Assembly: GCA_963714875.1 (NCBI GenBank)
Contig: CAVQQI010000011.1
Coordinates: 372,001-436,000, forward strand
Source: JBAOHV01 sp963714875
Lineage (GTDB): Bacteria; Actinomycetota; Acidimicrobiia; Acidimicrobiales; Microtrichaceae
Direction of reading: 5' to 3'
Length of the DNA stretch: 64,000 nucleotides
The notes under the pieces were generated by a model. The model searched no databases. It had not been told where the DNA came from and worked only from the letters and a program-made list of their open reading frames with translations. This document shows positions 17,501-25,244 of this stretch, one piece after another. Every line of letters starts with the position of its first letter. The stretch's first letter is position 1. The translations under genes and the position numbers were made by a program.

Positions 17501-19034
17501 GGCCTCGGTGGCGATCGACGGCGATGACCGCACTGCGTTCCTCACCCCGATCAACCAACCGACCGGCACGACGGTGGAGTACACCTACGGCGAGGAGGTC
17601 ACCGTCGACGAGCCGGTCATGACGGTGATCACCGATGGATCGCACTCGGTGCCCACCCGTGTGTCGGTCAGCGTCGACGGCGGCGAGCCCATCAGCGTGG
17701 ATCTTCCCGAGGTCGGACTCGGCGAGGGCAACGACCGTGGCAGCACCTCGGGCCTGACGCTCGGCACCGGACCGCTGCGTGGCACCACGTTCCGCATCAC
17801 CATCGACGAGGTCACCGAAGCCGCGTCGAAGGACTGGTTCGGCGGGAGCCGCACGGTGCTGCCGGTCGGGATCGCCGAGATCGGGCTACCCGTCGTGGCG
17901 CCGCCACCGGACAGCACGCCGCTCGACGCGAGCTGCCGGGACGACCTGTTGGCGGTGACCGACGCCGATCAGGTCGGCGGCACCGCGGCCGATCCCACCG
18001 GCGAGGTCACACCGGTCCCGGTGCGACTCGTCGGTACCGTCGGTGCTGCCACCTCGGGTGGGCGGTTGCGCATCGAGACCTGCGGTGACCCGCTGGTGGT
18101 GGCCGAGGGGCGCACCCTGCTCAGCTCCGGCGACGGTCGCACCACGGGGATCGATGTCGACATGGTCACGCTGTCGTCTGCTGCCGGTGGCGCAGCAGGA
18201 CCCGACACCCTTGCCGATCCGCCCGGCCCGGGACCGGAGCCACCGGCGACCGCCGTCGAACGTACCGGACGCCTGGACTGGCGGGCCCAGGTCACCGGTG
18301 CGGCCGAGCCCTACTGGGTCGTGCTCGGTCAGAGCCACGGCCCGGGGTGGCGCGCCACCACCTCGGACGGCGTGGATCTGGGGACCTCGACGCTGATCAA
18401 CGGCTACGCCAACGGCTGGCGGATCGACCCGGACGAGCTCGGTGCGGACGTCACCGTCGACATCACGTGGACACCACAGCGTTTCGTGTGGATCGGTCTC
18501 GGGGCCTCGGCCATCGGGGTGCTCATCTGCTTGGTGTTGGCGCTCCGCCGGCCCCGTAACCGCACGTCGCTCGACCCCGAGCACGAGTCGGAGCTGCCAC
18601 GCCCGGAGCTGCCGCTTCCGATGCGGCCCGTACCAGTCGGGCCGGGCCACGTGGACGGGCCCGTGTGGCCCCGCTCCCGGGCGTTGCTGGTGGCCGCTGC
18701 CACCGGAGCGGCGGCGTTCGTGGCCGGCGGTCCGCAGGTCGGGGTGCTGGTGGCGGTCGCTGTCGCGATCGGGCTGGCGGTGCCGCGCGGCCAGCTGCTC
18801 GCCAGAGTCGGCAGCGTGGGGCTGTTCGGCGCTGCGGCGCTGTACATCGTCGTGCAGCAGTACCGCAACGACTTCCAGGTCGACTTCAACTGGGTCGAGT
18901 GGTTCGAACGGTCGCACCTGTGGGGCGTGGCGGCCACGCTGTTGCTGGCGGCGGCGGTGGTCCTGGACGGCCTGCGGAGCCGATCGGAACCCCGATCGGA
19001 TCACGAGTCGGATCAGGTGGCCGACCGGAGCTGA
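14559..19034 (+). CDS. AftD-like alpha-(1->3)-arabinofuranosyltransferase homologue (DUF3367)
   Basis: This 1491-residue protein is the largest in the window. Residues 1-430 form a GT-C membrane core, with the acidic motif GADTKTYLYLDP in the first outer loop. A long extracytoplasmic region follows. It contains two discoidin/CBM-like modules recognisable by DGDTSTAW near residue 756 and IDGDDRTAF near 985, then more beta-rich sequence. Three helices close the C-terminus. This architecture matches mycobacterial AftD, which branches arabinan in arabinogalactan and lipoarabinomannan using decaprenyl-phosphoryl arabinose. Arabinan in this organism is not established, so another furanose or pyranose is possible. 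ATG 14559 overlaps the acyltransferase stop. The end overlaps the convergent acyltransferase by 22 bases. Confidence 0.85.
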   Translation: MSAVATESAHSEPHTTWWRRLDPGVVALVLVAYVPLLLTRPGMVGADTKTYLYLDPGRLLSRAPFMWDPNVGLGTVTHQNIGYLWPMGPYYFVMQTLGLPDWVAQRLWLGSIILAAGLGVRWMLRELRWEGAGITVAAFSYALSPYLLDYAARISVILLPFAGLPWLIGLAARSLRRGGWQAPAVFALVTLTVGGVNATSLVLVMVGPILWFVHATFVVREVTPADALRAGLRITALTAITSLWWLVGLMIQGAHGIPILRYTETYQTVAAAALAPELLRGLGYWFFYGRDGLGAWTASSVALVESVRALALSYLLPWLGFVSAVLTRFRHRVFFAGIVAIGLVLGVGAHPWDSPSPWGSAFKAWSTSDLGLSFRSTPRAVPLIALGLSVFLGAGAAAVSRWRPRLRQPLAVLLILLICANMAPLFRGQMVDRNLMRDEQLPDEWLDAAAALSEGDPDTRALEFPGIDFAAYRWGNTVDPITPGLTDREFVARELIPYGSPPSANLLNDLDQPFQAGRPDPDTLAPLAQMMGVGDILVRSDLQYERYLTPRPRRTWMQLLGAAGLGEPLRFGDPAPNVPVEALPLDDELEFSTPVDAPDPPPVSLFPVLDPRAITRTVTATDPVLMAGNGAGMVALASSGGLQVDRPLLYSASFAEDPSGLDEQLAEPGASLVITDTNRRQARRWGSVRDNDGYTERTGEVAIEPDRTDNRLELFPGETDADRTVVEPLGGAVLSASDYGNGVTYTAGDRAMNAMDGDTSTAWRVAAFAKAEENYLQLRLDEPVTTDQVRLLQVQGGKNRTMTEVSLTFDGDEENPVSVALDQRSREVPGQVIEFPERTFDTLRVTIDATDLGLLRSYKGISDVGIAELTIPGVAPVREIVRPPVALLDAAGPASIEQPLSYVFSRRAPNPGDVIVADEEPTMQRWVIGPVRRSFTAFGWARVAVKTEDSAVDRIIGLPSAAAGGVDATSSARMPGTVASRASVAIDGDDRTAFLTPINQPTGTTVEYTYGEEVTVDEPVMTVITDGSHSVPTRVSVSVDGGEPISVDLPEVGLGEGNDRGSTSGLTLGTGPLRGTTFRITIDEVTEAASKDWFGGSRTVLPVGIAEIGLPVVAPPPDSTPLDASCRDDLLAVTDADQVGGTAADPTGEVTPVPVRLVGTVGAATSGGRLRIETCGDPLVVAEGRTLLSSGDGRTTGIDVDMVTLSSAAGGAAGPDTLADPPGPGPEPPATAVERTGRLDWRAQVTGAAEPYWVVLGQSHGPGWRATTSDGVDLGTSTLINGYANGWRIDPDELGADVTVDITWTPQRFVWIGLGASAIGVLICLVLALRRPRNRTSLDPEHESELPRPELPLPMRPVPVGPGHVDGPVWPRSRALLVAAATGAAAFVAGGPQVGVLVAVAVAIGLAVPRGQLLARVGSVGLFGAAALYIVVQQYRNDFQVDFNWVEWFERSHLWGVAATLLLAAAVVLDGLRSRSEPRSDHESDQVADRS

Positions 19035-21010
19035 TCGGCCAGCCAGCCGGCGTGCTCGTCGAGTGCCGGGCCGGAGAAGTGCAGTCCGTCCGGACGGTCG
19101 ACGTCGGCGGTGGCTGCGCGGGCGTCGACCCAGGCCTGGACGTCGATGGTGGGGATGCCGAGCTCCCCGGTGGTCTGTGCCAGATCAGCCCGCCACGAGG
19201 CCACCCAGTTCGGATCACACGCACTGCCGGTGCCCACGCCGTCGCAGTAGAACGCACCGCGTGGCAGCGGTGCGGCGGGGAGCACCCAGATGACACGGGC
19301 TCCCCGGGAACCGAGCAGCTGCGTTGCCTCTGCCATCTGCGCCCTGCGCAGTTCACCGCCCTGTGCGGTGGTGAACTCGGGCTCGTCGCCGGGGATCAGG
19401 TCGTCCGACGTCCGCATGTAGGCCAGCACCACCTCGGGCTGGACCTCGTCCAGCGCCTGGGACCAGGTGGTGCGCCAGTCGGGGCAGTCCTGGTCGGTGG
19501 ACACCAGGCCGCACCCCAGGTCGGTGCGGTCCCAGACCTCCAGGTCGGACACACCCAGACGACGCAGTCCGTTGACCGCACCGCGCCCGGTGCTGTCGCC
19601 CACCACGAGCACCTTGGTGACCTCGTCCTGGCAGATCGGCACGCCCGAGGGGTCGACGGGGCGCTCCACCGTCGAGCGGTCGAAACGGGTCGTGTCGCCG
19701 GTGAAGGCCGGCGCGGGATCGCTCGGTGGTGGTGGGACGCAGATCGTGGTCGTGGTGGACTCGACCACCGGAACAGGGTCGGGAAGCTTCTCGAACTGCG
19801 GTGCCACCTGTTCTGCGACGGTGAGCTGGGTCGAGTTGGCGGCGAACACCATGGCGACGATCACCAGTGCGGTGCCGCCCAGCCACGCAGCACGGCGCGG
19901 CCGCAGTCGGCGTGCCCACCCGTTCGCCCGGCGCATCGGGTCCTCGACCAGGCGCAGCGAGATGCTCGCGAGCAGGAGGGATCCGGCGACGGTCAGCAGC
20001 GTGACCAGCGAGCGCGGCAGCGTGGATTCCTCGAGCAGCACCTGCAGGGGCCAGCTCCACAGGTAGATCGCGTAGGACCGCACCCCCAGCCACTGCAGCG
20101 GCGCCCACTCCAGAAGACGTTCAGCGGGACCGGGGCGGGTCGCGACCATGATGAGCACCAACGAACAGGCGGCTGCGAGGAGCAGTCCGCCGGTGTAGAC
20201 CCAGCGTTGCTCAGGTGATGCGACGACGCACAGCAGCACCAGCACCGCGGCGGCCACCACGCCGCCGGCGTCCGAGCGTGGCCCGGACCGCCGATGCATG
20301 GGCCGGATCCGCAGCAGCGCGGCGGCGGAGCATCCCAGCAGCAACGCTCCGGCCCGGGTGTCGGTACCGAAGTAGATCCGCGACAGCTCGACACCGCTCG
20401 TCAGCGCCAGCACGCCGGCCCACAGGAACGACGCCGCGGCGAGCGCAGCTGCAACGGCTGCCACCAGCACCTCCGGTGACCTCCGGCGGCTGCGCCGAGA
20501 AATGGCCAACAGGCCCATCAGCACCGGGGGCCACACCAGGTAGAACTGCTCCTCGATCGACAGCGACCACGCATGGCGCAGCGGCGAGGGACTCCCCGAC
20601 CAGTACGGGAGGCCCTCCAGGATCAGGTGCCAGTTCTGCCACCACGTCAACGTCGCGATCGAATCGAGCACCACGCCCGACCGCGAGGCGAAGGCGATCA
20701 GCACCGCGAGCACCACGACCACCACCGCAGGTGTCAGACGGGTGAAGCGACGGGTCCACCACCTGCGCAGCCCCGCAGCACCCTCCGGCGGTGAGCCCAG
20801 CAGCAGAGTCGTGATGAGGAACCCGCTCAGCACGAAGAACAGGTCGACGCCGAGGAACCCACCGGGCAGGTACTCCAGGTGATAGGCGACGACGGCGGCC
20901 ACCGCGATGCCGCGGAGCCCGGTGATGCCCGGCATGTGGCGGCCGTGGGTGCGACCGGGGCTGGGCGCCGTTCCGCCACCGACGCCCGCCGCGCCGGTCG
21001 GGAGGGTCAC
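19013..21010 (-). CDS. acyltransferase 3 fused to SGNH domain
   Basis: This 665-residue protein is the third acyltransferase-SGNH fusion. It has the TGLRG signature, the catalytic histidine at residue 44 (VVAYHLE), the FFVLSGFLITTLLL block, and about ten helices. A linker leads to the SGNH domain, with VGDSTGRG near residue 470, a CGLVSTDQDC cysteine pair and DGLH near 642. The paired cysteines also occur in the other two fusions, so a disulfide outside the membrane is likely. It starts four bases downstream of the methyltransferase stop, and the two are probably one transcript. It is expected to O-acylate a surface sugar; the substrate is unknown. Confidence 0.85.
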   Translation of the reverse strand: MTLPTGAAGVGGGTAPSPGRTHGRHMPGITGLRGIAVAAVVAYHLEYLPGGFLGVDLFFVLSGFLITTLLLGSPPEGAAGLRRWWTRRFTRLTPAVVVVVLAVLIAFASRSGVVLDSIATLTWWQNWHLILEGLPYWSGSPSPLRHAWSLSIEEQFYLVWPPVLMGLLAISRRSRRRSPEVLVAAVAAALAAASFLWAGVLALTSGVELSRIYFGTDTRAGALLLGCSAAALLRIRPMHRRSGPRSDAGGVVAAAVLVLLCVVASPEQRWVYTGGLLLAAACSLVLIMVATRPGPAERLLEWAPLQWLGVRSYAIYLWSWPLQVLLEESTLPRSLVTLLTVAGSLLLASISLRLVEDPMRRANGWARRLRPRRAAWLGGTALVIVAMVFAANSTQLTVAEQVAPQFEKLPDPVPVVESTTTTICVPPPPSDPAPAFTGDTTRFDRSTVERPVDPSGVPICQDEVTKVLVVGDSTGRGAVNGLRRLGVSDLEVWDRTDLGCGLVSTDQDCPDWRTTWSQALDEVQPEVVLAYMRTSDDLIPGDEPEFTTAQGGELRRAQMAEATQLLGSRGARVIWVLPAAPLPRGAFYCDGVGTGSACDPNWVASWRADLAQTTGELGIPTIDVQAWVDARAATADVDRPDGLHFSGPALDEHAGWLADQLRSAT
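19018..19041. terminator. hairpin in overlap of convergent genes
   Basis: TGGCCGA (19018-19024) and TCGGCCA (19035-19041) form a 7-bp stem with a 10-base loop, within the 22-base overlap of the convergent AftD-like and acyltransferase genes. Position and symmetry support a bidirectional terminator. Confidence 0.45.
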
Positions 21011-21014
21011 TGCG

Positions 21015-21797
21015 TCAACGCAGCGGCTGCTCGGCGATCGCCAGCAGCACCAGGGTGGACGGGTCGATCTGCTCGGTGACGAAGAAGTCCTCGTCGGTGA
21101 TTCCCGAGTCCCCGCCCACCTGTTCGGTGTTGGTGTAGCGGTAGGCCAGGCGCCGCCCGGTCGCGTGCAGCCAGACGAAGCTGGACCGCGGCAGCTTGTG
21201 GCGGATCCCCAGGGGGTCGAGCTTCAGCAGCTTGTCGGCCATCGCCCGGCGCTTCTCGAAGTCGGCCTTGACCTCCGGTGTGGCATCGAGGCCGAGCAGC
21301 GTCACACGCGCGAAGTGCCGCTCGAGCATGGAGCGGAGGTCCTCGGGGTCGAACAGGTACACGTGGTACGGGTTCTCGAAGTCGGCGGGCTTGTTCGGGG
21401 TGAGGAAGAAGGCGCGACCGTCGTCGGACAGCACCCGCGCGGTCTCCGCGACATGGAACTCCGGGTCGACGAAGTGCTCGATGAGATGCGACGAGCAGAC
21501 GTCGTCGAACGCGCCGGTGCGCAGCGGCAGCACGGCGCCGTCGCTGCAGACCGTGCGCAGATCGACCTCGGGGTGGAGCCGGACCGCCGACGATGCGGTC
21601 TCCTGGTCGTAGTCGACCCCGACCAGCATGCGGTCATCGGCTGCGAAGCTGACGGTGCCGTCGCCCAGACCGCAGCCCAGGTCGAGCATGCGTCCAGCGC
21701 CCACCCGGGCGCGCACCTCGCGGTAGCCCGCAGCGTGCAGGCCCAGCAGGGAATCGGGCGTCTCGCCCTCGATCGGTCGCTCGCCGGTGAGCTTCAC
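21015..21797 (-). CDS. class I SAM-dependent methyltransferase
   Basis: This 260-residue methyltransferase has a textbook motif I, LDLGCGLGDG, near residue 45, then VGVDYDQETA, a motif IV-like DVCSSHLIEHFVDPE and FFLTPNKPADFENPYHVYLF. These features match Methyltransf_11/25 enzymes of sugar and lipid loci. GTG 21797 is preceded by an AGGAG ribosome site (CCAGGAGCAACC), which decides the start against a longer open frame. It is the first gene of a minus-strand pair with the acyltransferase and is divergent from the GT4 gene. It probably methylates a glycan residue or lipid precursor; the acceptor is inferred only from context. Confidence 0.75.
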   Translation of the reverse strand: MKLTGERPIEGETPDSLLGLHAAGYREVRARVGAGRMLDLGCGLGDGTVSFAADDRMLVGVDYDQETASSAVRLHPEVDLRTVCSDGAVLPLRTGAFDDVCSSHLIEHFVDPEFHVAETARVLSDDGRAFFLTPNKPADFENPYHVYLFDPEDLRSMLERHFARVTLLGLDATPEVKADFEKRRAMADKLLKLDPLGIRHKLPRSSFVWLHATGRRLAYRYTNTEQVGGDSGITDEDFFVTEQIDPSTLVLLAIAEQPLR

Positions 21798-21862
21798 GGT
21801 TGCTCCTGGGGGTGTGGGTCGGCTGCACGGGCTGGGTCGCCGGCGGTCGTGGTTCGGCTGCG

Positions 21863-21869
21863 TAGCATA
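21863..21869. promoter_or_regulatory. overlapping divergent -10 elements
   Basis: The 7-mer TAGCATA reads as TAGCAT on the plus strand (21863-21868) and TATGCT on the minus strand (21869-21864). Both fit the actinobacterial TANNNT -10. It lies between the divergent methyltransferase and GT4 genes, with untranslated leaders of roughly 60 and 35 bases. The two polymerases could not occupy the site at the same time. Confidence 0.4.
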
Positions 21870-21907
21870 GGCCCGCCCGCTCACCGTGATACGGAGCCCA
21901 CCCCGAC

Positions 21908-23136
21908 GTGCAGACCCCCATCGCCAGCGAGTCCACCACCGCTGCCATCGCGGAGCTGGCAGCCCGCACCGGGCTGTCGCACGTCCATGTGCTGGCCTGG
22001 CGTGACCTGGACGACGACGAGGCCGGCGGGTCCGAGGTGCACGCGCACAACATCATCGCGATCTGGGCCCAGGCCGGGGTGCAGGTCACCATGCGCACCT
22101 CTGCCGCAGCCGGCCGTCCCAGCGCGGCGGTGCGCGACGGCTACACCGTCAGCCGCAAGGCGGGACGCTACGGCGTGTTCCCCCGCTCAGCCCTCGCCGA
22201 GCTCTCCGGGCGACTGGGGCCGAGCGACGGACTCATCGAGATCTGGAACGGCATGCCGTTCATGTCGCCGCTGTGGTGGCGCAAGCCGCGGGTGATCTGG
22301 CTGCACCACGTGCACGGCCCGATGTGGGGCATGACGCTGCCGGCCCCGCTCGCCGCTGTCGGCGTGGCGCTCGAGGAGCGGATCGCCCCCAGGTTCTACC
22401 GACGCCAACCGATCGTCACGCTGTCGCCGTCGTCGCGTACCGAGCTCGTCGACGACCTCGGGTTCGCCGATGACCGGGTGACGGTCATCCCTCCCGGTGT
22501 GGACCCCTTCTTCACCCCCGGCGGCACGCGCTCGGCGGTGCCCCTGGTGGTGGCGGTGGGTCGTCTCGTCCCGGTCAAGGACTTCCCGAGGCTGGTGCGG
22601 GTCATGGCAGGAGTGCGTGAACGGGTGCCGAACGCAGAACTGGTCGTCGTGGGCGAGGGCTACGAGCGGGACCGGATCGTCGAGACCATCCGCGACTGCG
22701 GCGGGCAGGACTGGGTGCGCCTGGCCGGGCGCATCAGCGACGAGGAGCTGCGCGACCTCTACCGGCGGGCCTGGTTGGCCGCGTCGGTGTCGGTGCGTGA
22801 GGGCTGGGGGATGACCCTGACCGAGGCCGGCGCCTGTGGCACACCGACCGTGGCGACCGACATCTCGGCCACGCGGATGCCGTCGCCCGTGACCGCAGCG
22901 GACTGCTGCGGACCGACGACCCCGACCTGATCGACGCGATCACCTCGGTGATGACCGACGACGGACTTCGGGCCAGGCTGCAGGCCGGCGCCCTGGAACG
23001 AGCTGCAGAGCTGACATGGGAGCGCACGGCGCTCGCCAACTTCGAGGTGCTGGCAGCCGATGCGCTGCGACGTCAGGGGCGCCACCGTGAGGCCGACGAG
23101 GTGATGGCGTCGGTGCACACTGCGTTCCCCCGATGA
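21908..23136 (+). CDS. family 4 glycosyltransferase, interrupted by one frameshift
   Basis: This GT-B enzyme of about 409 residues has an N-terminal block with DEAGGSEVHAHN, then the conserved linker PPGVDPFF, the donor-site VAVGRLVPVKDF and a C-terminal domain with VSVREGWGMTLTEAGACGTP. The frame breaks after the VATDIS motif near base 22867. Reading on after adding one G (TCGGGCC instead of TCGGCC) gives the canonical GHADAV and then a normal C-terminus ending at 23136. It starts at GTG 21908. Members transfer a sugar from a nucleotide or carrier donor to a glycan or lipid in the cytoplasm. As the reading frame is otherwise perfect, a sequencing error is more likely than gene decay. Confidence 0.75.
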
Positions 23137-23149
23137 CGGACCGGCACCG

Positions 23150-23794
23150 GTGACGGACTTCGTGCTGGGGGTCGACCTGGACGCCGTCTGCGCGGACTAC
23201 ACCACTGCGTTCCGACGGGTCGCGGCCATCGAGTGGAACGTGCCCGAGGCATCGCTGACCACCGACGTCAGTTGGGACTTCGGTGAGTGGGGCCTGGACC
23301 GCGCCGGATTCCTGGCACTGCACCGCGCCGCGGTCCAGGACCATCGGATGTTCCGCGACATGCCGGCCATACCCGGGGCGTCGGAGTCGCTGTGGCGTCT
23401 GTCGGACGCCGGGGTGTGGCTGCGCGTCATCACCCACCGTCTGGTGACCAACTGGGGGCACGCGCTGATCGTGTCCGACACCGTCGAGTGGCTGGACTCG
23501 GCACGGATCCCCTACCGGGACCTGTGCTTCCTGGGTCGCAAGCCCGAGGTCCAGGCCGATGCCTACGTCGAGGACGCGCCGCACAACATCGAGGCCCTGC
23601 GGGCGGGCGGCAACACGGTGATCGTGTTCGACCAGCCCTACAACCGGCACCTGGGAGGACCCAGGGCCCGCACCTGGGACGAGGTCGAGGTCATCGTCGC
23701 CGAGCTGGTCGCCACGACGGGCGGCTCCTTCGCCGGGCAGTTCCCGGGGCTGGATGCCGGCGCAGATCGACTCGACCGCCGCAAGGGCGGCTGA
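23150..23794 (+). CDS. 5'(3')-deoxyribonucleotidase-like HAD phosphatase (NT5C type)
   Basis: This 214-residue HAD-superfamily protein has the nucleophile block GVDLDAVCADY near residues 7-17, matching the DxDxV motif. A threonine/histidine-rich motif II is present (VITHRLV) and a final acidic block YVEDAPHNIEAL. The pattern fits the family of cytosolic 5'-deoxynucleotidases, which dephosphorylate dNMPs or other small phosphomonoesters. GTG 23150 follows the GT4 stop by 13 bases, so co-transcription is likely. A role in the glycan locus (removing phosphate from a sugar) is possible but unsupported. The actual substrate cannot be read from the sequence. Confidence 0.7.
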   Translation: MTDFVLGVDLDAVCADYTTAFRRVAAIEWNVPEASLTTDVSWDFGEWGLDRAGFLALHRAAVQDHRMFRDMPAIPGASESLWRLSDAGVWLRVITHRLVTNWGHALIVSDTVEWLDSARIPYRDLCFLGRKPEVQADAYVEDAPHNIEALRAGGNTVIVFDQPYNRHLGGPRARTWDEVEVIVAELVATTGGSFAGQFPGLDAGADRLDRRKGG

Positions 23795-23806
23795 CCGCGC
23801 CATCCG

Positions 23807-24520
23807 TCAGTCGCGAGGCGGGGGCTTGCCGGTGTGCTCGGTACCGGGCGGCTCGACCAGCCACCGCGCCGGCAGGTCCCAGCGGTCCTCGAACACGAGC
23901 TGTTCGATCGGCCGACGCCGCACGGCCCCCGTGCCGCCCTGTGGCACTCCGAGCGTGATCGTGGCGGCCAGGAAGACGTCGTCGGGGATGCCCAACAGGG
24001 CCCGCAGCTCGTCGGCGACCAGTGCGTGCCACATCATCATCACTCCGCCGTAGCCGAGTGTCCTGGCCGCCAGCAGCAGGTTCTGGCACGCGGGATACAC
24101 CGAGGCGCCAAGTGTCTCCTCCGGTCCGGGCCGCTTGCGCACCGCCGTGGCGAGGACCACGACCGGGATCTGCTCGAAGTGATCGACGTAGTGCGCCATG
24201 GTGGCAGCGGTGCGACCCTTGCGCGAGTTGGGATCGGTGCCGCTGCCCCGGTCGTAGCCGTCGCTGCGGCGCTTGGCGCTCCACAACTCGCGTGAGGCCC
24301 GTCCGATCAGGGCCTTGGCCGCTCGCGCCGTGTCGGAGTCCCGCAGCACCACGAAGCGGAAGGGTTGTGCGTTGGACCCCGACGGGGCCCTGGTCGCAGC
24401 GAACATGATCCGCGCCAGGTCACTCTCGGGGACCGGCTCGTCGCGGTAGCGGCGCACGGCCCTGGTGGTGGCAACGACCTCCAGCACCTGGTCGGGATCC
24501 GGAACGGGCTGCGCTGGCAC
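23807..24520 (-). CDS. nitroreductase-family flavoprotein
   Basis: This 237-residue protein belongs to the FMN-dependent nitroreductase / BluB-like superfamily. Early motifs are TTRAVRRYRDEPVP and the FMN-binding RAPSGSNAQPFRF near residue 50. Later come ASVYPACQNLLLAARTLGYGG and a C-terminal LGVPQG. Such enzymes use NAD(P)H to reduce nitro groups, quinones or related substrates in the cytoplasm. GTG 24520 lies seven bases after a TAGGGT hexamer (minus strand), which favours this start over a longer open frame. It is convergent with the nucleotidase and divergent from the small membrane protein gene. It is a single-gene unit with no clear partner. Confidence 0.8.
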   Translation of the reverse strand: MPAQPVPDPDQVLEVVATTRAVRRYRDEPVPESDLARIMFAATRAPSGSNAQPFRFVVLRDSDTARAAKALIGRASRELWSAKRRSDGYDRGSGTDPNSRKGRTAATMAHYVDHFEQIPVVVLATAVRKRPGPEETLGASVYPACQNLLLAARTLGYGGVMMMWHALVADELRALLGIPDDVFLAATITLGVPQGGTGAVRRRPIEQLVFEDRWDLPARWLVEPPGTEHTGKPPPRD

Positions 24521-24596
24521 GGTCTCGACCCTACCCAGCGGGGTCCTGACCGTGGCGCTGCCCGCATCCGACGGGTGTCGCCGTAGGGCTTGGTCG

Positions 24597-24602
24597 TAGC
24601 CT
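24597..24602 (+). promoter_or_regulatory. -10 hexamer TAGCCT, leaderless geometry
   Basis: TAGCCT ends six bases before GTG 24609, so the transcript would begin at or beside the start codon. The spacing is identical to that of seven other genes in the window. Confidence 0.5.
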
Positions 24603-24608
24603 CGGGCT

Positions 24609-25244
24609 GTGCCCTGGTCCGACCTCCTCGCCACCACTGGTGGACTCCTGCTGGTCGGCATCCCGCTCGGCCTGAGCATGTGGGCACTGCTCGATGCGGC
24701 CCGCCGCCCGCAGTGGGCCTGGTCCCTGGCCGAACGGAACCAGGTGCTGTGGCTCGCGGTGATCCTGGGAGGTGTGCTGTCGGTGGTGCTCGGACTGGGC
24801 ATCTCGGGTTGGTACCTGTGGCGTGTGCGGCCGGTCGTCGCCGCGGCCGAGCAGGGCCGCATCCCGGAACGCCGACCGCGGGGAGGCTGCCTGACCCAGG
24901 TCGGGTCGACGCTGTCGTCGGGGGTCGGGCGTACCCTGCCCAGGTGGGTGTTCGAGGAGTGGTCGGGTGCGGCCTGGCGATCGGCGTCATGGGCGTGCTG
25001 GGCGCGTGCGGCACCACGGAGGACACCTCGACGGCCACCACGGCGCCGGCTCGGCGACCACCACGGCGCCGACGACGTCCACCGAGGACGGGGCCGCCGA
25101 TCCGCCCGGGTTCACCCCCGTGCCGATCGCCGACATCGGCCTGTCGGTGCCACCGGACTGCCCCATGCCGTGGCTGCCCGTGTACGCCCAGGACGAGAAG
25201 AGCTACCCGGTGTCGATCAGGCCGACCGAGGTCCGGCCCGGTGA
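24609..25244 (+). CDS. small membrane protein (PLDc_N-like), end uncertain
   Basis: The first ~95 residues hold two hydrophobic helices (about residues 8-28 and 45-68) separated by a charged loop, followed by RVRPVVAAAEQGRIP. This resembles the short PLDc_N-type or DUF-type membrane proteins of actinobacteria. The frame then runs on, arginine- and tryptophan-rich, into the next gene and its promoter. That part is unlikely to be translated, and a nearby indel has probably removed the true stop (a TGA at 24892-24894 lies one frame over). Function is unknown. GTG 24609 is supported by the hexamer just upstream. Confidence 0.45.
   Translation: MPWSDLLATTGGLLLVGIPLGLSMWALLDAARRPQWAWSLAERNQVLWLAVILGGVLSVVLGLGISGWYLWRVRPVVAAAEQGRIPERRPRGGCLTQVGSTLSSGVGRTLPRWVFEEWSGAAWRSASWACWARAAPRRTPRRPPRRRLGDHHGADDVHRGRGRRSARVHPRADRRHRPVGATGLPHAVAARVRPGREELPGVDQADRGPAR
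24932..24937 (+). promoter_or_regulatory. -10 hexamer TACCCT, leaderless geometry
   Basis: TACCCT ends six bases before GTG 24944, inside the tail of the preceding open frame. It supports an independent promoter and start for the FG-GAP lipoprotein gene. Confidence 0.45.
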
